Shown: positions 20,798 through 31,715 of the stretch, piece by piece
How positions within the stretch are numbered: position 1 is the stretch's first letter
Layout of the letters: each line of letters opens with the position of its first letter
Assembly (NCBI GenBank): GCA_900095095.1
Contig: FMBT01000439.1
Location: 43,086 to 107,085, forward strand
Direction of reading: 5' to 3'
Length of the DNA stretch: 64,000 nt
Origin: Fragilariopsis cylindrus CCMP1102
Taxonomy: Eukaryota > Bacillariophyta > Bacillariophyceae > Bacillariales > Bacillariaceae
Made by a program: the position numbers and the translations under genes
The notes under the pieces: generated by a model
Databases searched by the model: none
Told to the model about the DNA's origin: nothing
What the model saw: the letters and a program-made list of their open reading frames with translations, nothing else

Positions 20798-21294
20798 CTT
20801 TTCGCAAATTTATCTCGAATGAAAATAATGGTGCTGTGAGGAACTGTGAGCCTAAAGCTTACTCTAAGATTAAAAATGTTCAAACCGAATGAATACTTCT
20901 ATTAAAAAACGAAGAAAAAAAAAGAATGAAAACGGAGAGGATATCGGTAGCAGAAAAATCCGAAAATGGTGGAGATTTCTTTTAAGAAGCTATAAAGCGT
21001 GTTTGAAGCGTTGGAAAACAGGACTGAATTTCGAAATATGGCCCTGATGATGAACTTTTTAATTGGTGGACAAAAAAGACAAAAAGATTGATCGACGTCA
21101 ACAACAACAACACACATCAACAACAACGGCACAAAAAAAACAAAAACAAACAAACAAACAAACAAACAAACCTGAAAACTGTAACACCACAATCGGTCTA
21201 TTATCATAATTGAAATCGACTGCCTCAAGCAAGCAACTAGCATATAACATTTAAAAAATCATATCAAACTTGAACATAATATAGAAGTGCCATC
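20798..21294. promoter_or_regulatory. Divergent promoter region (ART-Deltex / ARP4)
   Basis: About 500 bp separates the two ATGs, which point away from each other, so both promoters must lie here. A CAAA tetranucleotide run occurs near 21150-21172. No TATA box can be assigned with confidence. Confidence 0.5.
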
Positions 21295-23133
21295 ATGTAT
21301 TGCGGTGATGAAACTGGATCCTTTATTGGAGAGATTGGTAGCCATACATGTCGCTTTGGTTATGGAGGAGAAGATAATCCCAAAATGGTGTCACCATCTT
21401 ACGTTGTCTCTTCTTCTTCTTCCAAATCATCATCATCTAATCAACAACAACGTCGAATGGCTCGTTTTTCATCATTACATCCTCCAAAAGAAGATGAAGT
21501 AATGGAATCTATTCTTCGTATGCCATCAGGTTATCGTCGTGACGACGACGACGACGACAACAACACTACAAATAATACATTTTCAGTACAGCCGATAACG
21601 AATCCAAATTCATTCTTACGACAGGGTGAATTAGTGGAAAATTGGGATAATATGGAAACAGCATGGGAAACAAGTATGATACCCTTCGAGTAAGAGATAC
21701 ATTGAAACATACAAAAGGTGGGACTCCGTACAGTAAAAAAACTCAAAGTCATTCCAGTGGTGTTACGTCTACTACTGTCCAGTGATGGTGATGGTGGGGA
21801 AGACGAAACCAATGGTGGGAGTGGTGATGGACGATGTGTTCATCCGATATTGGCTGTCATGCCTGGTTATTCGGAATATAGTGATTCGAATTCATCCTCG
21901 TCCAACTTCGACGACGACGACCGCCGCGCCGCTGATAATAATAATGGAGTTGGTTCTCAATACAATGCTGCCACGAAACGCAATGAATACATTAAGTATA
22001 CTGAATTAATAATGGAATCATTAGAGGCATCCAGTGTGTTTCTAGCTCCGGCTCCGATGTTAGCGGCATTTTCTCTTGGTAGACAAACAGCATTAATGGT
22101 GGATATTGGTGCGGGTGGGTGTTGTGTGACACCGATCGTGGATGGATTAGTATTAAAAAATTCTCAGCGACGGAATGGACGTGGCGGAGATTGGTTAGGT
22201 GATATGACCTGGAAGGCATTACAAGAAAACAAACAATCTAAATCCGACAAAAGAAATAGTAATAATAATAATAATAATAATGATAAGAAAGAAGGGGAAT
22301 CATTACCATCATTATCACCATCATTTCCCGTAATCAAACCAAGGTATATGTTAGGAAAAAAAGTGGCATCTTCGACGAATTCTATATTTCAACGACGTTC
22401 CATGAATGATTTAATGTACGAGATACGAACGGAACCATTTATTGCGTTACATACTACAAATCACATTGCAAGTATTCGAATTCCATTTGTTTCTACTTGT
22501 GGTAGGAACCACGATGACGACGATGACGACGATGACGACGATAGTGATGATGACGACGTTGTGATGAATTCTCCTCCAGGTACTACTTCTTCAGGTAATA
22601 TCAACAATAATGGCATTACTAATGTGGGAGGGCAAGGATCCATATATCATTTACCCGATGGAACTCCGGTGGACTTAGCTTCATCCTTTGGACGTGATTT
22701 GTGTCAACTTCCTGAATTATTGTTTGCTGAAACAACAACGTTACCATTTCAACATAATAATAATCCATCATCGTCAGTTTTACAATCAACAACATTATCG
22801 AATGAACCGTTACATAAATTAATACACGAATCACTGTTATCTATTGGTGATGTTGATGCACGGAAAGAATTAGCACAATGTATTTGTTTAGTTGGTGGTT
22901 CATCTTTGTTACACAATATTGAAACAAGATTATCACAGGAATTATCAGCAATTTTACCATCCTTTGTGAAACCGAAAGTATTAGTATCAAGAGTTTCTTC
23001 CGTTGAAAGATCATGTGCATCATGGATCGGGGCATCCATATTAACATCGTTGGGCTCATTCCAACAATTATGGTTAAGTAAAGCAGAATATGAAGAATAC
23101 GGTACTGCTATGGCTATACAACGGTTCCCGTGA
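21295..23133 (+). CDS. ARP4: Actin-related protein 4 (ARP4/BAF53 type)
   Basis: Starts MYCGDETGSFIGEIGSHTCRFGYGGED, the ARP4 N-terminus, and ends with ASWIGASILTSLGSFQQLW and SKAEYEEYG, the actin-fold C-terminus with ARP4 character. The middle has LMVDIGAGGCCVTPIVDG (phosphate loop region). ARP4 is a nuclear subunit of SWI/SNF-, INO80/SWR1- and NuA4-type complexes. A TAA at 21691-21693 interrupts the frame; a 93-nt intron (GTAAGA at 21690, CAG ending 21782) removes it and keeps phase, giving ~581 residues. Alternatively a one-base loss near 21678 is at fault, because the intron also reads like coding sequence in another frame. Extra length over the usual 430-490 comes from Ser-, Asn- and Asp-rich inserts, including an acidic tract near 22512-22556. 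Confidence 0.88.
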
Positions 23134-23564
23134 AAACTTATAAATGTATATAAAAATACTGATAAAAAGATTTAAAAATAAAAAACGCATTGCATCAACA
23201 AAAAAGGGAAGATGCTAGTTTGCTATAGTCATAATACGGAAGTTGTAAACATTATGTGTTCCACTAATAGTAGTGTTAGCGAGAGTAAGTACTGGGGTTA
23301 CTTCAATAATAATACTTTTAGACATATTCATCAAAGGAGCTACAGTACTTGAGTAATATTCAATAGTTTCTAGTTATACAGTTCATATATCATTATTTTA
23401 TGCTACTCGCTCAATTTCAAAGAAATCAATAGCTACATTATATGCATTTTTTTCGCTTTCTTTCTTGTCATCATCATCTTTCTCCGATATCTCGTCATTT
23501 TATTATGAATGTTACTTCAATAATCTCGTATCCCCAAATTCTATAGCAAATTGAGATAATATGA
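23134..23564. other. Convergent spacer, ARP4 / BAR gene
   Basis: Roughly 430 bp of AT-rich DNA between two 3' ends. No gene or RNA is seen. Confidence 0.5.
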
Positions 23565-25456
23565 TTAGCCGAATGGGTTGGTATTTATGTTGTTGCTTCC
23601 ATATTGTTGCTGTTGATTGTACTGCTGCTGCGGTTGTCCGCCGTACATAGGCTGCTGTTGTTGCGCGAAATTTCCTCCCTGCATCGATTGTTGTTGAGCG
23701 AAATTTCCTGCTTGTTGATGATAACCACCTTGTTGTTGTTGTTGTTGTTGTTGAGGATAACCCATGGGCGGAGGAGGAGCAGGTGGTTGTTGATTCGGTA
23801 CTTGACCACCACCACCAAAAGGATTATAACCATCATTTATAGAACCCCCCATCGAAGGAGGTGGGGGAGGGGGCGCTCCCATCGGAGGTGGTGCGGGCGC
23901 TGCGCTGAAGTCACTATGTAAAGAATTCATTGAATAGTTACGATGTCCATCCATACTATTATTATACGACGGCATACCCCCACTATTGGGTGCACTCCTG
24001 GTTGCTGTTGCGCTTGCACCAGATCCGAAGGCTTGTGCCATTGTGTCCATTGTCGGTGCCGGAGCGGCATTCATATTCATCATGTTCATGGTCGATATAC
24101 CATCATCTGGTGCTACTCGTACGGGGAACCCACCCAAACCTTGAGGATGGGTGCTGCCGGGAGGAAAATGCATCGCATCGTCACCACCTCCAAATGCACT
24201 GCTACCACTCCCAGTGGAACTTCCAGCAGAGATACCAATTCTGGTACCGCTTTGACCTAATGCCATTCCCGCGAATCCATTTTCGATGGCAAGATTTCTA
24301 TTGTCATCTTTAGATCTAGTAGAAAGCACGCTGGGATCTAAAGTTTGTAAATCCTTCAATCGAGCCTCTGGTTTGATTCCATGATCCGATGCTACTTTCT
24401 TCAGTGCTGTAACGACTTCGTTCATAGCTACAAAAGCTTTGGCTTCATCTGCAGTCACTTGTACTTCGAATTGGGAGCACTTTACCAACATAGGATGAAG
24501 ATCTCTCCATGATCTTTCCGTTATTTCTTCCATCAATAAACACAGATTATTAATAAATTGTGAACTAGCTTCTTTGATTTTAATTAATTTATCCTCATTC
24601 CTTGTAAGCTTTTCGGCCGACTTCGAATCTACTTGCTTCCCCTTGGCCATGGTTGCGTTAGCACTCTGACGTAAACCTTCTACCTTGGATTGATACTATA
24701 AAACCCAAAAAAGAATGTAATGAAAAAAATATGCGATGCGAAATATAGTCAGATGAATGAATGAATGCAAATGTGGGAATTTTTTTTTGATATTAGATTT
24801 TTATATCAACGACCCCAGACCAGAATTTAAAAAAATAATAATACGTACATGGTCCAATTCGACACGAATTTTTTCTGCCTTTTTTAAATCGGTTCCAACT
24901 CGTTCGGTAATAGTTTTATACCATTCTTGAGCGTAATCCACCACGAATTGTTTATATTTATCCGAATACATCTTTGTTTTGTTGGCAACACTTTCCTGGA
25001 TGGAAAAATAGGAAGTAACAGAATCACTCGAACGATCAGCACCGGATGTTTGACCAGTCGTTTCAAATAAGACCGTATCTTTTGACAATACTGCCAGATG
25101 TTGTGCTACCTGAAATCTTGCCTTTGCTAATTGTTGCATCGCAGCATGCTGATTCATTAATGCCTTTGGTGCAATGAAGAAGAAGAAGAGGAAGAGAGAG
25201 GATGTGCAAGTTAGAGTACAAAGGTGACTTTTTTTTGGGGGAATTTTTGTTCCGGATATTTACTATATTTTTAAATGCACGCCGTTTTTTCTTTTTCTTC
25301 TTGAATCGACACGATACGTACATTCACAAGACTCTGTAATCGCTTGCAAAAGGCATCATACTTTTCTGTGAGACGAGTTAAGTCTTCTGACTTATTGTGA
25401 CTCTTACTCCCTCGCACTTTTTCTTTCAATCGAACAGCTACTCGTGACTTTCCCAT
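23565..25456 (-). CDS. BAR-domain membrane-curvature protein with NPF motifs
   Basis: Three exons: 25456-25322 (45 codons), 25163-24849 (105 codons) and 24695-23565. All junctions are phase 0 with GTACGT donors at the first two and clear AG acceptors. The helical N-terminal ~260 residues (KYDAFCKRLQSLV, then AKARFQVAQHLAVLSKDT, then a long Lys/Glu helix with WRDLHPMLVK) read as an amphiphysin/endophilin-style BAR domain. The C-terminal ~250 residues are Gly-, Pro-, Gln- and Met-rich with poly-Pro stretches. Two NPF tripeptides occur (YNPFG and the C-terminal TNPFG), the ligand of EH domains in endocytosis. Total ~526 residues. Role in endocytic membrane bending is inferred from this layout. 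The start is the ATG of MGKSRV; an upstream TTG is ignored. Confidence 0.75.
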
Positions 25457-25954
25457 GGTGTACAATATATTATTGTTTGTATATTATATTATTCTTGTCG
25501 TTTACTGAGCGAGGATTCAATTCAATTCGATTCGATTCGATTGATTCAAGTACTGTAGCGGAATAGATGATAGAGAAGACTGATTGGTGACCGGTAATTT
25601 GTTGATATATGTTTGTAAGGAACTTTGACTTAAGCTCTGGAGCCCGTGATGTGAAGTAAGTTAATGGAGTAGTGTAGTAAGGATCCTACGATCTACTGTA
25701 TCGATATTATATATGTTGCCGTCTAAATTCTATCGATCAACAGCATACGGTAACCAGTGAAAACTATATGACCGTTGTTGTTGCGCGTAAAAATTCGAAA
25801 ATTGTATTACATAACGATGTTTCCATTTTTTGAAATGACGGATCTTCAATCTTGGTCGTGAACGGTTTGTTTGAAAATGGAAATAAATGAGACTCGAACA
25901 ACTCCACGTAAATAATGTCAACGCGTGTACAGTATCGTATTTTGCCTTTTTATC

Positions 25955-26293
25955 CGGAAATATAAAAGAGACGCTTTTTTAGTGTGAGTCGACAAAACAG
26001 TTAGTGTTACTTAATGTAAAAACAAAAGAAAGAGAGATAAAAAAAAAACCAAAAACCCTTTTTTATCGCACAATCGAAAACCCCCACGGGAATCGATCCC
26101 TAACAGTTGATTTTGCTTTGAATTGGGTTGACCAGCTGAACCATAACCCACCACCCAACCTGTCCTCCTCCCTTATGGTGCGCTTTTAATATACGGGGAT
26201 CAAATCGCAAAAAGACGCGATTTGAGGGACCTTAAGAGGTCGCATTTGGATTTTGTCAACTCCGACTAAAAAAGCGTCTCTTTTATATTTCCG
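25955..26293. mobile_element. 339-bp inverted-repeat element (MITE-like) with tRNA-like core
   Basis: Perfect 29-bp inverted repeats lie at 25955-25983 and 26265-26293 (arm starts CGGAAATATAAAAGAGACGC). Similarity goes on inward for ~15 bp at about 11 of 15. Inside are a tRNA-like segment (26079-26150) and a hairpin with 9-bp stems at 26200-26208 and 26217-26225. There is no coding frame of note. No clear flanking duplication could be found. Confidence 0.75.
26079..26150 (-). ncRNA. tRNA-like segment with A and B boxes
   Basis: On the minus strand TGGTTCAGCTGG (26143-26132) matches the Pol III A box and GGATCGATTCC (26099-26089) the B box with one mismatch. They are 44 nt apart start to start. 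A GGTT/AACC D-stem can form and three T-stem pairs hold, but acceptor ends do not pair, so it is a tRNA relic or a SINE promoter rather than a tRNA gene. Confidence 0.45.
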
Positions 26294-26759
26294 ACGCTGA
26301 AATCGTGAAGTAAGCCTGGAAAAGAATTTTCTTTTTCATCTTTCAGACAAACAAACAAACAACCAACCAACCAGATACTTTAGCACCTGAATGCTGTCTG
26401 TACTAGCTAGTTATATTATATTATAATCAAATAAATTAGAATGATTAATTTTAGATTATTTTGATGTTGTGAGAGTGGGTGGGTCAACAATCAACTGCGA
26501 ATTCTGATGAAAAACATGCTAGACCTTGTTATAGCTGGATTTTGTCTCCATCACTACAGCATCATATTGCCTTTCCACAAGTAGGTTCAAAGATCTTATT
26601 TTTGTATCTCTCAAGTTCGTTTGTAAATTCATAAACGGAAGTGTTCTCACGTACTTTTAAAAATTGTATTATCAATTATCAATTATGTATAATGAATGAT
26701 TTATATGGTGATCTATCATTTCTTTGGGTGAATCAATCTTGTATAGCATATTTTTTAGA

Positions 26760-27646
26760 TTAGTATTCATAATCGTCATAATCGTCACCGTATTTAGTAT
26801 CTCTTCCGAATGCAATTTCGTTTAATCCTTGTCCAGCCCGTTGATATAGTCCACCATTTTCAATAAAGTTAGGACATGGACGGAAACATTTGATGGGCCA
26901 AAATGTGAGGACAGTACCAATTCCACCCTCGATTCTATTATATATTTATTTATTTTTTTCATTTGATTTGATTTGTTTCAGGTTTTTTTTTTCAATTCAT
27001 TTATATTCATATTAATGTGTAATATTGTGACAAGGATAGTAATGTAATTTTTCGAATGCATTATTTATAATGTATTTAGTTGAATGTTGTGCGTTCGCAC
27101 GAATTAGCATATCGACGATAATTTCCAAGCGACAACGAAAAAAAGTAGAAAAAGATAAAACAAGAGGGACCCGGTGAGATTGAATCGTAAATGAAAATGA
27201 TATGGAAAAGTCTGATTTTGTTTATTCTATACGTAACAGAAAATCTCGATCAACCACCAAAAAACAAAACAAAAAGCGAACAGTCCATCTTCCTTTTTCT
27301 ACTGGTATGTTTCACGTTTTATTTCCCCCCTGATGTTACTTAGTATTGTAAATTTTTGGTAGCGTACCTTCCACTTCCGTCGCATTTGTTGCAATCGGGG
27401 CATTTTCACTGGAATTACAGGCGGTTCATTATCGGTGCCATCATTTTCTTCGACCATGAATAATGGAAGACGTTGATTGTCGTTTTGTGATACTATCAAT
27501 GATGCATGTCTGCTGTTACGTGTAGATGACGATGACGATACTACGTGGAATGATTGTGTTCGCGGTACTGCTTGTAATAAGCCGAGTAAAAGAAATACCC
27601 AACCGGCAAAAAGCCGGATAGTAATCTGCGTTGACGAGACTGACAT
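26760..27646 (-). CDS. Small conserved-looking protein, probably plastid-targeted
   Basis: Exon 1 is 27646-27368 (93 codons) with a GTACGC donor. Exon 2 is 26927-26760 (55 codons plus stop) after acceptor GAG; both are phase 0, giving 148 residues. The N-terminus has a hydrophobic segment (WVFLLLGLLQAV) followed by TQSFHVV, like a diatom bipartite plastid presequence with a Phe after the signal-peptide cut. The mature part contains GTVLTFWPIKCFRPCPNF and NGGLYQRAGQG and ends in an Asp/Tyr tail. Exon 2 lies beyond any long ORF and was found by following the splice phase. No family name can be given. Confidence 0.65.
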
Positions 27647-29389
27647 GATATATTATTCTTATTGACTTGAAGAATATTGGAACTGTTTCAATGTTGATTA
27701 TGAGTTAGATGTGTCTTTTTATCTGCAGTAGCTACGGTAGTTACTTGTAATTCTTCGTTCCGATTTCATACTGAACATTTAAACACATCATATTTTATTA
27801 TTTTTGCTTCCAATTGTACAATAATAATAGGAAGGCAGTTTGAAGTTCCAGTCATTCCATACGTACCTACTACTTACTATCCGAGGTAGTATGTAGTAGT
27901 GTATGATGAGGAAGTTCTGAACAAGCCGCCCCCTTTTCTCATTCCCCCTCTTGGTTTTACATAATAAGTTACACTGTAAATATACGTAGTACACAATTGT
28001 TTTCTACAGTCTACACCAGATATCTTGTAAGCTTGGACGTATGAATGTATTCTTATCCAAAGTATTACACAGACTTTGTCACAGATAGATTGCATAAAAC
28101 CAGGAAAATGTCAAAGCGAAGGTTTGGTTGGATCAACATCAGAGACAGATGTGAGTCATGTACGCTACATATGTACAGCTTACAACTAGGTAGACTAGAC
28201 ATTATCTAAAGGTGAAATACCATTCAGAGACTCAACTTACTATCACTTTACTACAAGTGATGAGTGACAATAGTCAAGTAGTATCTAACTAGAAAGGACT
28301 ACTAGTAATGTGGCTCATAGTTACGTAAGTATGCATAGTACATATGCCTCATATAGTATTATACCAAACGATACGGCGGTGGAATAGAAGTGCACTTATT
28401 TTTGTTTGACCCTGCTGCCCTGTGTCAAAAGCTTAGTGCACAGCATACGGGCAATTGAACCAGATGATAGTGCAGTGGGATGGGTAGCAGTGTTGTTGTG
28501 GACATATGTATGTGTTGTGTGTGAAGCAGATCATGCTGATTGAGCCACCAAATAAGTGTTAGTGTAGCAACAGTGAAGCACATCACCTTGGTCTTAAACA
28601 AGGTCGCATCAAGCATCAATATCCTTTTTATATTGTGAGTGATGACCTGCTCTGTGCTCAAGTTCGCAATTACGACATACAAATTACTTCGGTCATGGTT
28701 GATCCTTTTAAAAAAAATACTCTACGCACCAACATAGCGCGATTTAGTGTGTATGTAACTTTTATTGGATGTCTGAGCTTAAATCTTTAGATGCATGTTA
28801 AATGTTACCTGGTTGTCGTGTTTTTTTGTCGATGTTTTTGAACAGTTTTCTATCTTGCTATTACCGGTACCTAAATCTAAGGAATGTTCCGTGTGCTAGT
28901 CACGCAAACCGGTATCGATTAAATGTCGCGATACATCGCCATGTTTAAACGCTATTAGATCACTACTTGATAGGTGTTGCAGTGTATAATCGGACTGAAG
29001 ATAATTCTTTTGTGTCATTTTTTTTCAACGTCAGCATTCGAAGCCTTTTCTTCAGAAAATCTACGCCATATGGCATATGACTAACGTTAATAGGTACATG
29101 TATTAAAACAAATAATAAGAAGAAATTTATTCGCCATTAAAAGAACGTTCAATTTTATAAAGTAACCTTAAATTAATTAATCAAAGGGTGCACTCGATAG
29201 TAGCGGTCCTTCAACGCGACACATCGCGTACGTTGAAGAAATAAAGAGCACATTGATAGTCTATCTTTGGCGAAAAGCGAATAATACTATAGGTAAACAC
29301 AACAAACATCCTATTGATTGTAATCATTTTTTAAAATAGTAATACGGTACGGTACGCCATCCCATCCCATCCAAATACAAATCATCATA
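27647..29389. other. Long intergenic stretch
   Basis: 1.74 kb without a supported gene. Short frames occur, but none has conserved or compositionally coding sequence. The part next to 29390 must hold the promoter of the following gene. Confidence 0.5.
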
Positions 29390-30121
29390 ATGGAACTTTG
29401 TAGTGACGGCGAAGATAGCCGAGGAAGCAACAGCAACAATGTGAGACCCGGTGTGATGAATAATCCACTTCTACCACAACCCCTTGAGAATTGGCACATT
29501 GTCGTACGTAAATCAAATGGTGGAAGTTGTATATTTCCATCGTGGAAAGATTATAGAGCGAACCTATCTTCATTATTTGAAACGAGCAGATCCAGTACCA
29601 CCGAACAAGATGGAATCGAATTAGCTGCGTTTCCGACTATTAGTCAGGCTATGGATTATCTCAAACGGAATCCGACTAAGAAATCATCATCATTGCCATC
29701 TCCATCTTCATCGCCACTACTACCGCCACTACAGCTAGGAATAACAACAACCGGAGGTGCAACAACAGTACTGCCACCGTTTACAGCACTCCCAAATAGT
29801 AAACGTGGTGGCAGACCTGGTGTCAACAATCATGATTTCATACAACAATCACAATCAGAATCATGCTCACAGCATCATCCTCGAGCACAAGATCCTCATC
29901 ATCCTCATAATAATAATAAGACCGACGCTATACCTGCTGTTGTTACCACACTCTTAGACGCTGCGTTTTCCAATCAAGAAAGTGATGGCGGCGGCCGCGG
30001 TAACAAATCTAATTATCAGTCTCATTCTCTCAATAAGAACGTACCTGCTGCGAACACAATCGAAATCATCGATAGTGATCACGGTACTCCAGATAAAGTG
30101 ACTTCCGATAGGACAAGATGA
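29390..30121 (+). CDS. Protein with RNase H1-N/viroplasmin-like domain; likely 5' part of the Myb gene
   Basis: A 243-residue ORF opens MELCSDGEDS. Residues ~30-90 (NWHIVVRKSNGG, FPSWKDY, ELAAFPTISQAMDYL) follow the pattern of the small domain at the N-terminus of RNase H1 and in caulimovirus viroplasmin: V-x-K-G, a W about 10 residues on, and a closing F/A-rich helix. In RNase H1 it binds RNA-DNA hybrids. The rest is Ser/Pro/His-rich and ends in another VIEIIDSD-like acidic patch. After the stop, coding-like sequence continues in frame 3 (DRKSYDERHQRS..., 30120 on) and then in frame 2 (30290 on) toward 30357. This is probably the first segment of one long gene broken by indels. Confidence 0.5.
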   Translation: MELCSDGEDSRGSNSNNVRPGVMNNPLLPQPLENWHIVVRKSNGGSCIFPSWKDYRANLSSLFETSRSSTTEQDGIELAAFPTISQAMDYLKRNPTKKSSSLPSPSSSPLLPPLQLGITTTGGATTVLPPFTALPNSKRGGRPGVNNHDFIQQSQSESCSQHHPRAQDPHHPHNNNKTDAIPAVVTTLLDAAFSNQESDGGGRGNKSNYQSHSLNKNVPAANTIEIIDSDHGTPDKVTSDRTR

Positions 30122-30356
30122 CCGTAAGTCCTACGATGAACGACACCAACGAAGTCGGAAGGAAGAAGAAGAGGAAGAAGCGGGACCTTTTTGGGAAGAA
30201 CGATACAGCAACAACAACTTTCGAGATCGGTACCCATATAAAACGAATGAGAAAGAAACACATCCAAGACAACGGCTATGGGAACGAACATGGATACTAG
30301 TACCAACAGTGATAAACCTGATACAACTAGCCTAGACGCGCTAGCGATGGCAGCGC

Positions 30357-31715
30357 TTGCGAGTGCGAATAGTAGTTCTAAAAGATATTCAACGACAACT
30401 ACATATATCCCCACCGACTGTTATAAACAAAGGTAACACAACGAAACCTCGAGCGCGATCACCGCCGACAGTTATTGTAAGAGATGCAAATGTTAGTTGT
30501 GGTATTAAAAGAGGACGAAGGGGAGAAGACAGAAGTCTTGCTGCAATGAGAAGATCACCAACGAATAGTATAGATAACAGCAATAGTAGTGTGATGCAGC
30601 AACACCAACTCCGCCAACACCAATATATGCAGCAGCAGCAAGAACAACAACAACAACAAAAACGAAAGCGTACACCGTCGTCGTTGTCGTTAAAAATCCC
30701 TGAGGTCCCCCGAGGGTTCGTTCCAGTCATAGATATCAACCGTACCGTGTCTGATGGGATGGATATCAGTAGTAACTCATCGTCGTCTATTAATACTCTA
30801 CGCGGATCAATCAACAGTCGAAACGACGCGTATTTCCATCAGCAGCAGCAGCAGCAACTTCTTTTTCAGCAACAATTTCCTCTTCATCAGCGCGCGCAGC
30901 TGCAGCAGCAGCAACGACTACCACAACCACAACCAAAACACGATTATCAACAACTCTATAATTATCAACAGACGGTCGATTTAACAGCGACCGATGATAG
31001 TGAAACAATCGATAGTGACACTACTAAAACACGTAGGAACTTAACGAATCGACCAAGTCGATTCTCTCCATCGTGGACTATTTCCGACGATAGTCTATTG
31101 ACCAAAATCGTTAAACGTACTAGTTCAAATTCTAAAGATTCACAATCATATCCAACGGATTGGGAACCGATAGCAAAGGCACTTGGGAACAACAAAGGAG
31201 CAAAGGAATGCGAGATCCATTGGGTTAGGTATCTAATGCGTGGGTCAAGAGGAGGGTTCTGGACTGAAGCAGAGGATAAGATCATCTTTGAAGCTGTTGC
31301 TAACGAATCATCAAACTATGATACTACTAATGCCACCGGCGCTACTTGGAAGAAAGAACACGCTACTTGGAAGAAGCAACAGCCCTTCCGAAAAGGATTC
31401 TGGACAACTCTTTCTAAACGTTTAAATGGACGAGATTCAAAACAAACTCGTGATCGATGGTTCGGTATATTAAATCCTATCATCAACCATCGTCCGTTCA
31501 CACCCGCAGAAGATATTAAACTATGGGAGGCATACAATATTCTTGGAAGAAAATGGGCTGATATATCTGAATCATACTTTAATTTGACACGATCTGAACG
31601 TGTTTTGAATAATCGATTTCGTCACAGTCTGTACATGGATTTCATCAATTCGAAATATGGACCGAATGCTTATCTACTGGCAACAGCAGCACGTGAAGAA
31701 AGCAACGAACAGTAG
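30357..31715 (+). CDS. Three-repeat Myb/SANT DNA-binding protein (3' part of a broken gene)
   Basis: Gln-rich first half, then three Myb-type repeats in ~240-440: PSWTISDDSLLTKIV with DWEPIAKALG; FWTEAEDKIIFEAV with GFWTTLSKRL and TRDRWFGIL; and FTPAEDIKLWEAYNILGRKWADIS with LNNRFRHSL. Spaced Trp/Phe residues and basic recognition helices support sequence-specific DNA binding, in the R1R2R3 or SNAPc4-like manner. The nominal GTG start is not an initiator, and the frame is entered from upstream sequence in other frames. It sits on the same strand ~800 bp ahead of a second SANT-domain locus. Nuclear regulator by inference; target unknown. Confidence 0.7.
   Translation: MRVRIVVLKDIQRQLHISPPTVINKGNTTKPRARSPPTVIVRDANVSCGIKRGRRGEDRSLAAMRRSPTNSIDNSNSSVMQQHQLRQHQYMQQQQEQQQQQKRKRTPSSLSLKIPEVPRGFVPVIDINRTVSDGMDISSNSSSSINTLRGSINSRNDAYFHQQQQQQLLFQQQFPLHQRAQLQQQQRLPQPQPKHDYQQLYNYQQTVDLTATDDSETIDSDTTKTRRNLTNRPSRFSPSWTISDDSLLTKIVKRTSSNSKDSQSYPTDWEPIAKALGNNKGAKECEIHWVRYLMRGSRGGFWTEAEDKIIFEAVANESSNYDTTNATGATWKKEHATWKKQQPFRKGFWTTLSKRLNGRDSKQTRDRWFGILNPIINHRPFTPAEDIKLWEAYNILGRKWADISESYFNLTRSERVLNNRFRHSLYMDFINSKYGPNAYLLATAAREESNEQ

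Larger units (their letters stand above)
25457..26759. other. Spacer containing the inverted-repeat element
   Basis: Outside 25955-26293 the stretch is AT-rich with a short CAAA/CCAA repeat near 26345-26372. No gene is seen. Confidence 0.5.

Noticed and set aside
20902-21243. Minus-strand 113-residue frame between ART-Deltex and ARP4
   Set aside because: Built from AT- and CAAA-rich repeats, dominated by Phe and Val, with no conserved block.
26079-26150. A functional tRNA gene
   Set aside because: A and B boxes are good, but the acceptor stem ends and most of the T stem do not pair.
28425-28682. Short ORF in the long spacer at 27.6-29.4 kb
   Set aside because: No domain, no splice partner, ordinary AT-rich composition.
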